Assembly: GCF_000720185.1 (NCBI RefSeq)
Contig: NZ_JOIY01000009.1
Coordinates: 62,001 to 126,000 of the forward strand
DNA: 64,000 bases
Source: Streptomyces sp. NRRL S-340
GTDB lineage: Bacteria > Actinomycetota > Actinomycetes > Streptomycetales > Streptomycetaceae
Direction of reading: 5' to 3'
Part shown: positions 44,048 to 53,783 of the stretch, piece after piece
How positions within the stretch are numbered: the stretch's first letter is position 1
Layout: each line of letters opens with the position of its first letter
The notes under the pieces: generated by a model
The model's input: the letters and a program-made list of their open reading frames with translations, nothing else
Told to the model about the DNA's origin: nothing
Database searches by the model: none
Made by a program: the position numbers and the translations under genes

Positions 44048-46318
44048 TCATCCGAGCGGGACGGTGACCTCGCCCGCGCCCTCGGCGCTCGCACCGCCCG
44101 CGACCCGCACGGTGAAGGGCCGGTCGGTGCCCTCGGCGGTGACCCGCAGCAGCCGGCCCTCGCGCCGGACGCGGAACTCGGCGGCAGTGGCACCGCTCAG
44201 GTCGGGGACGCGGACCGGGCGGACGCCGTCGGGCGCGTCCGACGGGTGGACGAGCAGGGTGAGGCTGGCCAGCCAGTCGCCGTCGGGCCGCTCGTCCTCG
44301 GCGGCCAGGGGCAGGACGGCGCCCTCGCGGACGTAGAGGGGCAGGCTGTCGTAGCCGTGGCGTTCGGTGCGCCACACCGGCCCGGTGACCCTTTCTCCGC
44401 TCAGCAGGTGGGTCCAGGTGCCCTCGGGCAGGTACACCTCCACCTCTCCGTCCTCGCTGCACACCGGGGCGACCAGGACGTCGGGGCCGAGCATGTACTG
44501 GCGGTCGATCGGGCGGCAGGCCGGGTCGTGCGGGAACTCCAGGACCATCGGCCGCATCACCGGGACGCCGGTGCGGTGGGCCTCGACGGCCACCCCGTAC
44601 AGGTAGGGCATGAGGCGGTGCTTGAGCAGGGTGAAGCGCCGGGCGACGTCGACGGCCTCCTCGCCGAACTCCCACGGCACGCGGTAGGACGACGAACCGT
44701 GCAGGCGGCTGTGGGAGGAGAGCAGGCCGAAGGCCAGCCAGCGCTTGAAGACCGCCGGGTCGGGCGTTCCCTCGAAGCCCCCGATGTCGTGGCTCCAGAA
44801 GCCGAAACCGCTCAGCGACAGGGACAGGCCGCCCCGGAGCGACTCGGCCATGGCCTCGAACGACGACCAGCAGTCGCCGCCCCAGTGCACGGGGTACTGC
44901 TGGCCGCCCGCTGTCGCGGACCGGGCGAAGACCACGGCCTCCCCCTGCCCGCGCTCCTTCTCCAGGAGTTCGAAGACCGTCCGGTTGTACAGGTGGGTGT
45001 AGTAGTTGTGCATGCGCTCCGGGTCGGAGCCGTCGTGCCAGACGACGTCGGTGGGGATGCGTTCGCCGAAGTCCGTCTTGAAGCAGTCCACGCCCTGGTC
45101 CAGCAGCGGCTTCAGCTTCGCCTGGAACCAGGCGCGGGCGTCGGGGCTGGTGAAGTCGACCAGGCCCATGCCGGCCTGCCACAGGTCCCACTGCCACACG
45201 TCGCCGTCGGGCCTGCGCACCAGGTGTCCGAGCGCGGCGGCCTCCTCGAACAGCGGGGACTTCTGCGCGATGTAGGGGTTGATCCAGGCGCTGACCCTCA
45301 GGCCCTTGGCCTTCAGCCGGGCGAGCATGCCCTCGGGGTCGGGGAAGACGTCGGGGTCCCACCGGAAGTCGCACCACTGGTACTCGCGCATCCAGAAGCA
45401 GTCGAAGTGGAAGACGGAGAGCGGGATGCCGCGCTCGGCCATGCCGTCGACGAAGGACATCACCGTCTTCTCGTCGTAGTCCGTGGTGAAGGAGGTGGTC
45501 AGCCACAGGCCGAAGGACCAGGCGGGGGGCAGGGCCGGGCGGCCGGTGAGGGCGGTGTAGCGGGTGAGGACGTCCTTGGGGGTGGGACCCGCGACGACGT
45601 AGTACTCCAGCGTCTGGTCCTCGACGCTGAACTGCACCTGTCCCACGGACTCCGAGCCGACCTCGAAGGAGACGGCACCGGGGTGGTTGACGAAGACGCC
45701 GTAACCGCGTGAGGACAGGTAGAAGGGGATGTTCTTGTAGGCCTGCTCGCTGCTGGTGCCGCCGTCGGCCTGCCAGACGTCGACGACCTGGCCGTTCTTG
45801 ACGAACGGGGTGAAGCGCTCGCCGAGGCCGTAGATCTGCTCGCCGACGCCGAGCGCGAGCTGGGCGAGGACGTGGTGCGCTCCGTCGTCGGTGGTGGCGA
45901 AGGCGGTGCCCTTGCGGCCGGCCCGGGTCAGCTCCCGCCCGTCCGCGCCGTGGAAGGTCAGGGTGTGCGGGGCCCCGCGGTCCAGGCGCAGGGTGAGCGG
46001 GCCGCTGACCAGTTCGGTGACGGTGCCGTCCCGGCGGACCTCACCGGCGCCGCCCGGCTCGGCCGCCAGGGCGAAGTCCGGGCCCGGCTGCCGCTTGCCG
46101 GCGTGGTGGGTGACGCGGACGCCGATGACGCCCTCGGCGGGTGAGAAGCAGTCGACGGTGAGGAGCGGGGCGTTGAGGGTGTCCCCTCTGCGGGTCACCC
46201 GTTGCACGGCGGCATAACTGGTGAAGCGCTTCGATTCGATGCGTACGTCGCGAACCTCGGTGGCGTACCCGAGCTGGACGCCGTCGCGGATGCGCCAGAA
46301 CCCGTTGGTGAACTTCAT
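44048..46318 (-). CDS. yicI: GH31 alpha-xylosidase (YicI type)
   Basis: A 756-residue glycoside hydrolase family 31 enzyme. The start MKFTNGFWRIRDGVQLGYAT is that of YicI/XylS alpha-xylosidases; CFKTDFGERIPTDVVWHDG holds the nucleophile Asp and VHWGGDCWSSFEAMAESLRG the acid/base Asp. DCFWMREYQWCDFRWD is the YicI substrate-binding stretch. It removes alpha-1,6-xylose from xyloglucan oligosaccharides such as isoprimeverose. GAGGAAG precedes the ATG. It is divergent from the sugar transporter operon, with GH1 and ROK genes beyond, suggesting joint use of plant-wall oligosaccharides in the cytosol. Confidence 0.93.
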   Translation of the reverse strand: MKFTNGFWRIRDGVQLGYATEVRDVRIESKRFTSYAAVQRVTRRGDTLNAPLLTVDCFSPAEGVIGVRVTHHAGKRQPGPDFALAAEPGGAGEVRRDGTVTELVSGPLTLRLDRGAPHTLTFHGADGRELTRAGRKGTAFATTDDGAHHVLAQLALGVGEQIYGLGERFTPFVKNGQVVDVWQADGGTSSEQAYKNIPFYLSSRGYGVFVNHPGAVSFEVGSESVGQVQFSVEDQTLEYYVVAGPTPKDVLTRYTALTGRPALPPAWSFGLWLTTSFTTDYDEKTVMSFVDGMAERGIPLSVFHFDCFWMREYQWCDFRWDPDVFPDPEGMLARLKAKGLRVSAWINPYIAQKSPLFEEAAALGHLVRRPDGDVWQWDLWQAGMGLVDFTSPDARAWFQAKLKPLLDQGVDCFKTDFGERIPTDVVWHDGSDPERMHNYYTHLYNRTVFELLEKERGQGEAVVFARSATAGGQQYPVHWGGDCWSSFEAMAESLRGGLSLSLSGFGFWSHDIGGFEGTPDPAVFKRWLAFGLLSSHSRLHGSSSYRVPWEFGEEAVDVARRFTLLKHRLMPYLYGVAVEAHRTGVPVMRPMVLEFPHDPACRPIDRQYMLGPDVLVAPVCSEDGEVEVYLPEGTWTHLLSGERVTGPVWRTERHGYDSLPLYVREGAVLPLAAEDERPDGDWLASLTLLVHPSDAPDGVRPVRVPDLSGATAAEFRVRREGRLLRVTAEGTDRPFTVRVAGGASAEGAGEVTVPLG
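46222..46234. promoter_or_regulatory. GAAGCGCTTC palindrome, GH31 side
   Basis: TGAAGCGCTTCGA contains the palindrome GAAGCGCTTC with a central CG, as in LacI-type operators. The complement of the same 13-mer occurs at 46603-46615 in the first codons of the divergent binding-protein gene. Here it lies about 85 bp inside the GH31 gene. Confidence 0.3.
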
Positions 46319-46599
46319 GGTCTTCCTCGGGGGAGCGGGACTGTTCGGCGGGGCTGCGCAGGCTGTCGCCCGGCATTTTGATCGTACACAGAACAAATAG
46401 GCCCGCACAGGTGTCTTGCCTCATACTGGCGCGACTGACCAGGCATTTTTTGCGCATCGACACGGAGTGCCACTTCGAAGGGTGCGCGAACGAACACGCG
46501 TACAGGGCTAGCGCGGCGCCAGCGATTGACGTATTAGTCATCTCAGCAAACAAAGCCTCCGGCGACGCCGCCGGGCGACACGACAGCAAGGGCCGCAGC
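46319..46599. promoter_or_regulatory. Divergent promoter region of the glycoside locus
   Basis: This 281-bp gap is unusually AT-rich. A TACGAT (complement at 46381-46386) is a fair -10 for GH31, and TTGACG (46526-46531) a fair -35 for the transporter operon, though I see no good -10 at the right distance. GGCATTTT occurs at 46372 and 46442 as a direct repeat. The regulator is probably the ROK protein encoded at 51284-52552. Confidence 0.45.
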
Positions 46600-47916
46600 A
46601 TGTCGAAGCGCTTCAACGCGACTCCTGAAGATCGGTTCACGACCGGGGTGTGGACCTTCGGCAGGCCGGGACGGGACCCGGCTGCCACGGGCGGCGGGCG
46701 CTCACGCCGGGCTCTCGCGCCGCTCACCGCCGTCCTCGCCCTGGTCGCCGGCGCGGGTCTGACCGGCTGCGGTCAGCAGCGCGACGCCGGCGTCTACACC
46801 GTGCTCAACTCCTCGACCGACGAGTCCTACCACCGCTGGGACGCCCAGGCGATGGCCCGCTGCGGCGAGCAGCTCGGCGTCACCATCGAGCAGCAGAGCG
46901 TCCCGGCCGCACAGGTGATGACGAAGGCCCTGCGCATGGCGTCCTCGAAGTCGCTGCCCGACATCGTGCAGTTCGACGCCTCGGAGATGCCGACGTTCGC
47001 CGAGGCGGGCGGGCTGACCGACCTGCGCACCCTGGGCCTGAGCACGGGTCACGTCCCCCAGGGCATCGTCAACTTCGGTTCCTACAAGGGCACCTACTAC
47101 GGGGCGGCCCGCTCGGTGAACACGCTGGCGCTCTTCTACAACAAGGACGTCCTGGCCGAGGCGGGCCTGAAGGTCCCCACCACCTGGGCCGAGCTGCGCG
47201 CCACCGCCGCGAAGCTGACCCACGGCAAGCGGTACGGAGTGGCGCTCAGCGCGGGCGGCGCCGAGGACGGCGTCTTCCAGTTCACCCCGTTCATGTGGTC
47301 CAACGGCGGCGACGAGACCCGGCTCGACGGCCCCCGCGTCGTCGAGGCCCTGGACTTCTGGAAGTCGCTGCTGAAGGACGGCTCGCTGTCGAAGTCGACG
47401 GTCAGCTGGACGCAGGCGGACGTCAACGACCAGTTCATGGCCGGCAACGCCGCGATGATGATCAACGGCCCGTGGCAGGTGGAGACGCTGAACACGAAGA
47501 AGTCGCTGCACTGGGGCATCGCGCAGATCCCGGTGCCCCGGGCCGGGGACAAGTCCGTCGGGCCCCTCGGCGGTGCGGTGCTCACCGTGCCGAACACCGG
47601 CGACCGGGCCCGGGAGAAGGAGGCCGGACGGATCGTCGCCTGTCTGGCCGGTGAGAAGGAGCAGCTGACCTACGCGCTCAACAGCTGGATGGTCCCGGCG
47701 GACGAGCGGGCCGCCGCGGTGTGGCGCGAGCGGGTGCCCGAACTGGACGCCCTGGCCGACCAGGTGGCGGCGGCCCGCTCCCGTACGGCCGAGCTGGGTG
47801 CCGGCTGGTCGAGCGTGTCGCTCGCCCTGCAGAGCGCCTTCCAGTCGGCCCTGACCGGCGAGTCGAGCAAGACCGCCCTGACGCGCGCCCAGCAGCGGGC
47901 CACGAGCGGGAACTGA
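46600..47916 (+). CDS. Sugar ABC transporter substrate-binding lipoprotein
   Basis: A 438-residue extracellular binding protein (family 1). A positively charged N region is followed by the lipobox LTGC (Cys near residue 49), so the protein is membrane-anchored. FDASEMPTFAEAGGLTDLRT, YNKDVLAEAGLKVPTTWAEL and GNAAMMINGPWQVE are the family landmarks. The likely ligand is a plant-derived oligosaccharide, from the adjacent GH31 and GH1 enzymes. The ATG at 46600 has AAGGG upstream. It is first in an operon with two permeases and GH1. Confidence 0.9.
   Translation: MSKRFNATPEDRFTTGVWTFGRPGRDPAATGGGRSRRALAPLTAVLALVAGAGLTGCGQQRDAGVYTVLNSSTDESYHRWDAQAMARCGEQLGVTIEQQSVPAAQVMTKALRMASSKSLPDIVQFDASEMPTFAEAGGLTDLRTLGLSTGHVPQGIVNFGSYKGTYYGAARSVNTLALFYNKDVLAEAGLKVPTTWAELRATAAKLTHGKRYGVALSAGGAEDGVFQFTPFMWSNGGDETRLDGPRVVEALDFWKSLLKDGSLSKSTVSWTQADVNDQFMAGNAAMMINGPWQVETLNTKKSLHWGIAQIPVPRAGDKSVGPLGGAVLTVPNTGDRAREKEAGRIVACLAGEKEQLTYALNSWMVPADERAAAVWRERVPELDALADQVAAARSRTAELGAGWSSVSLALQSAFQSALTGESSKTALTRAQQRATSGN
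46603..46615. promoter_or_regulatory. GAAGCGCTTC palindrome, transporter side
   Basis: TCGAAGCGCTTCA is the exact complement of the 13-mer at 46222-46234, placed in codons 2-6 of the binding-protein gene. Both genes read SKRF here, so shared codons rather than an operator could explain it. Confidence 0.3.
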
Positions 47917-47927
47917 GGTACGCGCCC

Positions 47928-48878
47928 ATGACCACGTCCACCGTCACCGTCCCGGTGCCCGCCGCCGAGCAGAGCGCCGGTGCCCCGGATCCGCGGCGGC
48001 TGCGGCTGCGCCGCAGCCTCGCGCGGTGGGGGTTCGTCGCCCCCGCCGTCGTCTTCATGCTCCTGTTCTTCGGCTACCCGCTCGTCCGCAACGTCGTGAT
48101 GAGCTTCCAGCACTACACGCCGAAGACCTTCTTCACCGGTGAGGCCCCCTTCAACGGCGCCGACAACTGGTCGAAGGTCTTCCAGGACGCCCTGTTCGGC
48201 AAGGCACTGTGGCACACGCTGGTGTTCACCGTCGGATCACTGCTCGGACAGTTCTGCATCGGCCTCGCGCTCGCGGTGTTCTTCAGCCGGAGGTTCCCCC
48301 TCGGCGGAGTGCTGCGCTCCCTGATCCTGCTGCCCTGGCTGGTGCCGATGGTGGTGTCCGGCATCGTGTGGCGGCGCATCCTCGACCAGGACACCGGCGT
48401 GCTCAACTCGTTCCTCGGCACACTGGGCCTGGGCGGGCACACCCCCTGGCTGACCAGCCCCGGTATGGCCCTGCTGTCGGTGATCCTCGTCAACATCTGG
48501 ATCGGCGTCCCCTTCAACATGGTCATCCTCTACGGGGGACTGCAGGAGATCCCCGGGGAACTGCACGAGGCCGCCTCCCTGGACGGCGCCTCCGCCTGGC
48601 GGACCTTCCGCTCCGTCACGCTGCCGATGCTCCGCCCGGTGATCACGGTCGTCCTCGTCCTCGGCTTCATGTCGACGGTCAAGATCCTCGACCTGATCCT
48701 CGCGCTCACCGACGGCGGCCCCGCCGACGCCACCCAGACCCTGGGCACGCTGACCTACCAGAACTCCTTCGTGCAGCTGGACTTCGGCGCGGGCGCCGTC
48801 GTCGGCAACGTACTCATCCTTGTCTCCGCCGTGTTCGCGGTGTTCTACCTGCGGGCCAACCGCACCGAGGGGAAGTGA
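47928..48878 (+). CDS. Sugar ABC transporter permease (MalF type)
   Basis: A 316-residue inner-membrane permease with six predicted helices (first RWGFVAPAVVFMLLFFGYPL) and the cytoplasmic EAA motif EAASLDGASAWRTFRSVTLP for contact with the ATPase. It starts 12 bp after the binding-protein stop and is coupled to the second permease. No ATPase gene exists in the operon; Streptomyces sugar importers of this class share MsiK. Confidence 0.93.
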   Translation: MTTSTVTVPVPAAEQSAGAPDPRRLRLRRSLARWGFVAPAVVFMLLFFGYPLVRNVVMSFQHYTPKTFFTGEAPFNGADNWSKVFQDALFGKALWHTLVFTVGSLLGQFCIGLALAVFFSRRFPLGGVLRSLILLPWLVPMVVSGIVWRRILDQDTGVLNSFLGTLGLGGHTPWLTSPGMALLSVILVNIWIGVPFNMVILYGGLQEIPGELHEAASLDGASAWRTFRSVTLPMLRPVITVVLVLGFMSTVKILDLILALTDGGPADATQTLGTLTYQNSFVQLDFGAGAVVGNVLILVSAVFAVFYLRANRTEGK

Positions 48879-48883
48879 CGTCC

Positions 48884-49711
48884 GTGGCCTCTCAGACGCC
48901 CAAGACCTCCAGGCGCCGCTGGGGCTCCACCGCCGCCGGCGTGCTCATCCTGTGCGTGATGCTCTTCCCGCTGTACTGGATGCTCAACACCGCCCTCCAG
49001 CCCGCATCCGGACTGCTCCAGGTCGACCCGGTGCCCGGGAGCCTGGACCTGTCCGGCTTCTCCAAGGCCCTCGGCGACCAGGGCTCCCACCTGCTCACCT
49101 CGCTGGCCGTCTCGCTCGGCGCGGTCGTCATCTGCCTGGCGATCTCCGCCCCCGCGGCCTACGCACTGGCCCGGTTCCGGCTGCCCGGCACACGCACCAT
49201 CGTGTTCGGCACACTGATCACCCAGATGGTGCCGGGCATCGTCATCGCCAACGCGCTCTACAACTCCTACACCGACCTCGGCCTGGTCAACTCCTACTTC
49301 GGCCTGATGCTGGCCGACGCCTCTCTCGGCATCCCGTTCTCGATCGTCCTGATGCGCTCCTTCATGGTGTCCATCCCGGGCGAAGTCATCGAAGCCGCCC
49401 AGATGGACGGCGCCGGACCCGTGCGGACGTTCGTGCGAGTCGTGCTGCCGATGAGCCGCAACTCCCTGATCACCTCCGGCCTGTTCGCCTTCCTGTTCGC
49501 GTGGAGCGACTTCATGTTCGCCCTCACCCTGAACACCACCGACGACGTCAAGCCGGTCACCCTCGGCATCTACCAGTACATCGGCGCCCACGTCGGCGAC
49601 TGGGGCTCCGTCATGGCCGCCTCCGTCCTCTCCGCCGTCCCGGCAGCCGTCCTCCTCGTCCTCGCCCAGAAGTACATCGCCGCCGGCATCACCGGCGGCT
49701 CCGTCAAGTGA
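48884..49711 (+). CDS. Sugar ABC transporter permease (MalG type)
   Basis: A 275-residue permease: the first helix [20 protein letters not shown], the MalG-type [20 protein letters not shown], and the EAA loop [20 protein letters not shown]. Two starts are possible, GTG 48875 overlapping the previous stop or GTG 48884; GAGGGG is better spaced for the latter. It forms a heterodimer with the preceding permease. Confidence 0.92.
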   Translation: MASQTPKTSRRRWGSTAAGVLILCVMLFPLYWMLNTALQPASGLLQVDPVPGSLDLSGFSKALGDQGSHLLTSLAVSLGAVVICLAISAPAAYALARFRLPGTRTIVFGTLITQMVPGIVIANALYNSYTDLGLVNSYFGLMLADASLGIPFSIVLMRSFMVSIPGEVIEAAQMDGAGPVRTFVRVVLPMSRNSLITSGLFAFLFAWSDFMFALTLNTTDDVKPVTLGIYQYIGAHVGDWGSVMAASVLSAVPAAVLLVLAQKYIAAGITGGSVK

Positions 49712-49742
49712 CGCCCCAGAACACGGAGATGAGCAGCACCGC

Positions 49743-51146
49743 ATGAGCGACCACCTCGGCTTCCCGCCCGGCTTCGTCCTCGGCGCCGCGACCGCCTCGT
49801 ACCAGATCGAGGGCGCGGCACGGGAGGACGGACGCGGCCCGTCGATCTGGGACACCTACAGCCACACCCCCGGCCTGGTCGCCAACGGCGACACCGGTGA
49901 CGTGGCCTGCGACCACTACCACCGCTACCGCGAGGACGTGGCACTCCTGCGCGGCCTGGGCGTGGGCTCGTACCGCTTCTCGATCGCCTGGCCACGCATC
50001 GTGCCGGACGGCACGGGCCCGGTGAACCAGAAGGGCCTGGACTTCTACTCCCGGCTGGTCGACGAACTGCTCGCGGCCGGCATCGAACCGGCCGCCACGC
50101 TCTACCACTGGGACCTGCCGCAGGCCCTGGAGACCCCGTCGGAAGGCGGCTCCGCCGCGGGGCGCGGCTGGCGGGTCCGGGAGACGGCCGAGCGGTTCGC
50201 CGAGTACACGGCGGTCGTCGCCGAGCACCTGGGCGACCGCGTGCCGCGCTGGATCACCCTCAACGAGCCGTGGTGCAGCGCGTTCCTCGGCTACTCCGTC
50301 GGGCGCCACGCGCCCGGCGCCAAGGAGGGCCGGGGCGCGCTGGCCGCCGCCCACCACCTGCTGGTCGGCCACGGACTGGCCGTGCGGGCGTTGCGCGCGG
50401 CGGGGGTGCGCGAGGTCGGCATCACCCTCAACCTGGACCGCAACCTGCCCGCCACCGGCTCCCCCGCCGACCTGGCGGCCGTGGTGCGCGCCGACACCCA
50501 GCACAACCTGGTGTGGACCGAGCCCCTCCTCGCGGGCCGCTACCCGGACACGGAGGAGGAGACCTGGGGCGAGCTGATCAGCGGGCAGGACTTCCGGCGC
50601 GAGGGCGACCTGGAGCTGATCTCCCAGCCGCTGGACTTCCTCGGGGTCAACTACTACCGGCCGGTCGTCGTCGCCGACGCCCCCTACCGCGAGAGCGACC
50701 CCGACCGGCGCGTGGCCACGGACAACCGCTACCAGGAGGTGCCGCTCGCGGGGGCCCGCCGCACCGCCATGGGCTGGCCGGTCGCCCCCGCCACCTTCAC
50801 CGACCTGCTGGTCTCCCTCAAGGAGCGCTACGGGGACGCCCTGCCGCCGCTGCACATCACGGAGAACGGGTCGGCGGAGGAGGACGAGGTGAGTCCCGAC
50901 GGCGCGGTCCACGACACCGACCGGGTGGCCTACCTGCGCGACCACCTCGGCGCGCTGCGGGCCGCCATGGACGCGGGGGTGGACGTCCGCGGCTACTACG
51001 TGTGGTCGCTGCTGGACAACTTCGAGTGGGCGTTCGGCTACGACAAGCGTTTCGGCATCGTCCGGGTCGACTACGACACACAGCGGCGCACCCCGAAGGA
51101 CAGCTACCACTGGTACAGGTCGCTGATCGCCGCGCAACGCGGCTGA
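49743..51146 (+). CDS. GH1 beta-glucosidase
   Basis: A 467-residue family 1 glycoside hydrolase. [20 protein letters not shown] is the N-terminal signature, TLNEPW carries the acid/base Glu and HITENGSA the nucleophile Glu; [20 protein letters not shown] is the aglycone-side motif. There is no signal peptide, so it cleaves imported beta-glucosides in the cytosol. It follows the permease by 31 bp at the end of the operon. Together with GH31 it could take apart isoprimeverose- or xyloglucan-type oligosaccharides; cellobiose is an alternative. Confidence 0.94.
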   Translation: MSDHLGFPPGFVLGAATASYQIEGAAREDGRGPSIWDTYSHTPGLVANGDTGDVACDHYHRYREDVALLRGLGVGSYRFSIAWPRIVPDGTGPVNQKGLDFYSRLVDELLAAGIEPAATLYHWDLPQALETPSEGGSAAGRGWRVRETAERFAEYTAVVAEHLGDRVPRWITLNEPWCSAFLGYSVGRHAPGAKEGRGALAAAHHLLVGHGLAVRALRAAGVREVGITLNLDRNLPATGSPADLAAVVRADTQHNLVWTEPLLAGRYPDTEEETWGELISGQDFRREGDLELISQPLDFLGVNYYRPVVVADAPYRESDPDRRVATDNRYQEVPLAGARRTAMGWPVAPATFTDLLVSLKERYGDALPPLHITENGSAEEDEVSPDGAVHDTDRVAYLRDHLGALRAAMDAGVDVRGYYVWSLLDNFEWAFGYDKRFGIVRVDYDTQRRTPKDSYHWYRSLIAAQRG

Positions 51147-51161
51147 GCGAGGCAGGGCGAC

Positions 51162-51224
51162 GCGGGGCCGGCCGCCACGGGGGCAGGCCCCGTCAGGCCC
51201 GGCCACTGCGGGAGCCGGCCCCGC
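51162..51224. terminator. Possible terminator between GH1 and ROK genes
   Basis: GCGGGGCCGGC (51162-51172) and GCCGGCCCCGC (51214-51224) are complementary over 11 bp with a 41-base loop, between convergent genes. Confidence 0.4.
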
Positions 51225-51283
51225 CACGGGACCGGTCGCCGCGGGGGCCCGCGCCACTCCGTGGGAGAGGACCGCCGCGCGGG

Positions 51284-52552
51284 TCAGGCACGCGCCTCGT
51301 GCGGGTCCGGGCCGCTCGCGGCGCGCTCGGCGCAGGCGGCCGGGTCGGCCAGTACCTCCCGTACGACGACTCCGGCCGCGCCCCGGGCCGCGTCGCCCAG
51401 CGCGGAGGCCGCCCGCAGCCTGCTCCGGTCCTCGCGCCACAGCCCGGAGACCACCCGGCGCGCCAGCTCACGGTCGACGGCCGGGGCCAGCCACTCGATC
51501 AGTTCCCGGTAGACGCCGCCGAGCATCACGGCGTCCGGGTCGAACAGGTTCACCGCTCCCGACACCGCCACGCCCAACTGCCGCCCGGCCCGCTCCATCG
51601 CGGACAGCGCGGCGGGGTCCGCGCGCCGCGCCCGGCGCCGGAGTTCGGCGACACCCGGCACGCCCGCGTCCGTGCCGACGCCGGACGCGTCCAGCAGGGC
51701 GGCCTGACCGGCGTACTGCTCCAGACAGCCCCGGGCGCCGCACCGGCACAGCGGCCCGTCCGGGTCGACCACCATGTGCCCGATCTCGCCGGCGAAACCG
51801 TGCGCGCCGCGCAGCAGTTCGCCCCGGAGCACGAGGGCACCGCCGATGCCGATCTCCCCGGTGAGATACAGGAAACTGCGCACTCCCTCCGTCCCGGCGC
51901 CGTACCACAGCTCCGCGAGCGCGGCGGCGTTCGCCTCGTTGTCGGAGCTGACCGGCAGCGCCGGACGGCCGGGCCGCAGCGCGCTCAGCGCCTGCGCGAG
52001 CAGTCCCTCGACGGGGACGCGCCGCCAGCCGAGGTTGGGGGCCTGCCGGACGGAGCCGCCGGTGACCAGGCCCGGCACCGCCACGTGGGCGCCGACCGGT
52101 TCGAGCCCCTGTGCGGAGGCCGAATCCAGCGCCCGTGCGGCCAGCCGGGCCGCGCGCCGCAGCACCTGCGACGGCGGCACCCCGCGGTTGTCGACGTGTT
52201 CCTCCAGCCGCACCCGGTCGGTGCCGGCGAGGTCGACGACACAGGCGACGACGTGGCCGACGTTGATCTCCACGCCGAGGCCCGCCGGGCCGGTCCGGGC
52301 GACCTTGAGCACCGTGCCGGGGCGGCCCGCCTGGCCGCTGCTCGTCTTGCCCGACTCGGTGACGAAGCCGTGGGCGAGCAGCTGCTCGACTAGGGAGGAC
52401 ACCGCGGCCCGGGTCAGTCCGACCCGGGTGGCGATCTGGGCCCGTGTCACCTCGCCCGCGTCGTGCACGGTCCGCAGCACGAGGCTGAGGTTGTGCCGTC
52501 GGACGGTGACCTTGTCGGCCTTCGGCCCCAGCTCAGTGGTGTGGTTCTTCAT
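51284..52552 (-). CDS. ROK family transcriptional repressor
   Basis: A 422-residue regulator: an N-terminal winged helix (about 12-75; VRRHNLSLVLRTVHDAGEVT, IATRVGLTRAAVSSLVEQLL) and a C-terminal ROK sugar-kinase-like domain with GIGGALVLRGELLRGAHGFA and the zinc motif CRCGARGCLEQYAG. It resembles XylR/NagC-type repressors that respond to sugars. Position at the end of the GH31-transporter-GH1 locus suggests that it controls those genes. The ATG at 52552 has no clear ribosome site. Its target sites are not proven. Confidence 0.92.
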   Translation of the reverse strand: MKNHTTELGPKADKVTVRRHNLSLVLRTVHDAGEVTRAQIATRVGLTRAAVSSLVEQLLAHGFVTESGKTSSGQAGRPGTVLKVARTGPAGLGVEINVGHVVACVVDLAGTDRVRLEEHVDNRGVPPSQVLRRAARLAARALDSASAQGLEPVGAHVAVPGLVTGGSVRQAPNLGWRRVPVEGLLAQALSALRPGRPALPVSSDNEANAAALAELWYGAGTEGVRSFLYLTGEIGIGGALVLRGELLRGAHGFAGEIGHMVVDPDGPLCRCGARGCLEQYAGQAALLDASGVGTDAGVPGVAELRRRARRADPAALSAMERAGRQLGVAVSGAVNLFDPDAVMLGGVYRELIEWLAPAVDRELARRVVSGLWREDRSRLRAASALGDAARGAAGVVVREVLADPAACAERAASGPDPHEARA

Positions 52553-52772
52553 CGTGGTGCCGAGCGTAACGACGCGGCGGACCGGGTCTCGACCCGCGAC
52601 CGGCCGGGGCCGCCCGGCACGCGGCGGAGACGGCCCGCGGCCGGTCGGGCGGCGGGGCGGCGGCCCGCGGGAGGCGGGCGGGCACCCCGGGGCGCGGCGC
52701 GCGGGCACCCCGGCGGGGCACGGGGCCGCACCAGGGTCGCCCGGGAGTTGGGGTCACACCGGGGATCCCGGG

Positions 52773-53783
52773 TCACACCAGGGGTTCGCTCAGTTCGACG
52801 GCACGCAGCGCGGCGGCCAGCGCCTGCGCGTCGCCGACGTCGAGGGCGGTGTCGGTGAGTTTGATGACGTGCTCGTCGCCGTGGACGAGGGCCCGCTCGA
52901 AGACCTCTTCCGGCGCGAACGTGCCCGGGGGCGCGTACGCGACCGGGTCCCTGGGGGCGTACATGGCGGTGACCGCCGCGGACGCCGTCCAGGCGGCCCG
53001 CAGGCTCGGGGCCCACAGCACCCGGGGCAGTGCGGGCAGCGTGCGCAGCACGGCGTTGGGTGCCGTCGCGGCGTGGACCAGCATCGTCGGCTCGCCGTGG
53101 CCGTGTGTGGCGTACCGGTGGGTCGCCGCGCGCACCAGTTCGGTGAGTCGCCGGTGCGCCTCGTCGGCGTCGGTGACCGCGGCGGCCCACACGGGCAGGC
53201 CCGTGACGCGGCCGAGCCGGTCCGGGAAGCCTCCGTCCTGCTCCGCGATGGGCACCACCGCGTCGAGGGCACCGGCCGCGCTCGCGGCGCCGGGCAGCGG
53301 CACGAGGTCCGCCACGGGACGGTGACGGGCGGCCCAGTAGCCGAGGCCGTGGGCCAGTTCGGCCAGGCGCGGCCCGGTGCTCCCGCCGGTCAGCAGGGTG
53401 CGTACGGCGTGGCCGACCCGGATCACCGGGTGCGTCGAGCCGCCGTACATGCCGGGCAGCAGCCGGGGCCACCACTCGGTGAGCACGTCGCGCCAGGGGC
53501 GTTCGGCGATCTCGCGCTCGAAGTGGCCGATCCAGTCGGCGACCCGGCGCGGATCGCCGAGCGCCGTACGCCAGTCGGCGGCCGTGACGGGTTCGGTGCC
53601 GGAGGGGAAGTCCTCCAGTCTGCCGGTGTACAGATCGAGCCAGCGGTGCACCGCGCCCGCCTGCCCGTGCGCGGCCAGCGCCTCGACGGCCATCGGCGCG
53701 TGGTTGGTGAGTCGCCCGAGCCGTTCCGGGCCCGACCGGTGCAGTCGCTGGAGCGCTTCGTCGAGAATCCCTGTCTGTGCCAT
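52773..53783 (-). CDS. Questin oxidase-like (DUF4243) protein
   Basis: A 336-residue protein of the questin oxidase family, named for fungal enzymes that open anthraquinone rings. Family features are LTNHAPMAVEALAAHGQAGA, WPRLLPGMYGGSTHPVIRVG and a His-rich region (THRYATHGHGEPTMLVHAAT). Bacterial members occur near flavin oxidoreductases, but the reaction is unknown. The start at 53783 is where the domain begins; the long open frame further upstream is repeat DNA. Confidence 0.82.
   Translation of the reverse strand: MAQTGILDEALQRLHRSGPERLGRLTNHAPMAVEALAAHGQAGAVHRWLDLYTGRLEDFPSGTEPVTAADWRTALGDPRRVADWIGHFEREIAERPWRDVLTEWWPRLLPGMYGGSTHPVIRVGHAVRTLLTGGSTGPRLAELAHGLGYWAARHRPVADLVPLPGAASAAGALDAVVPIAEQDGGFPDRLGRVTGLPVWAAAVTDADEAHRRLTELVRAATHRYATHGHGEPTMLVHAATAPNAVLRTLPALPRVLWAPSLRAAWTASAAVTAMYAPRDPVAYAPPGTFAPEEVFERALVHGDEHVIKLTDTALDVGDAQALAAALRAVELSEPLV

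Noticed and set aside
46319..46599. Alternative start of the binding protein at 46378
   Set aside because: The extra 74 codons lack a signal sequence and cover the AT-rich promoter region; the lipoprotein signal fits the start at 46600.
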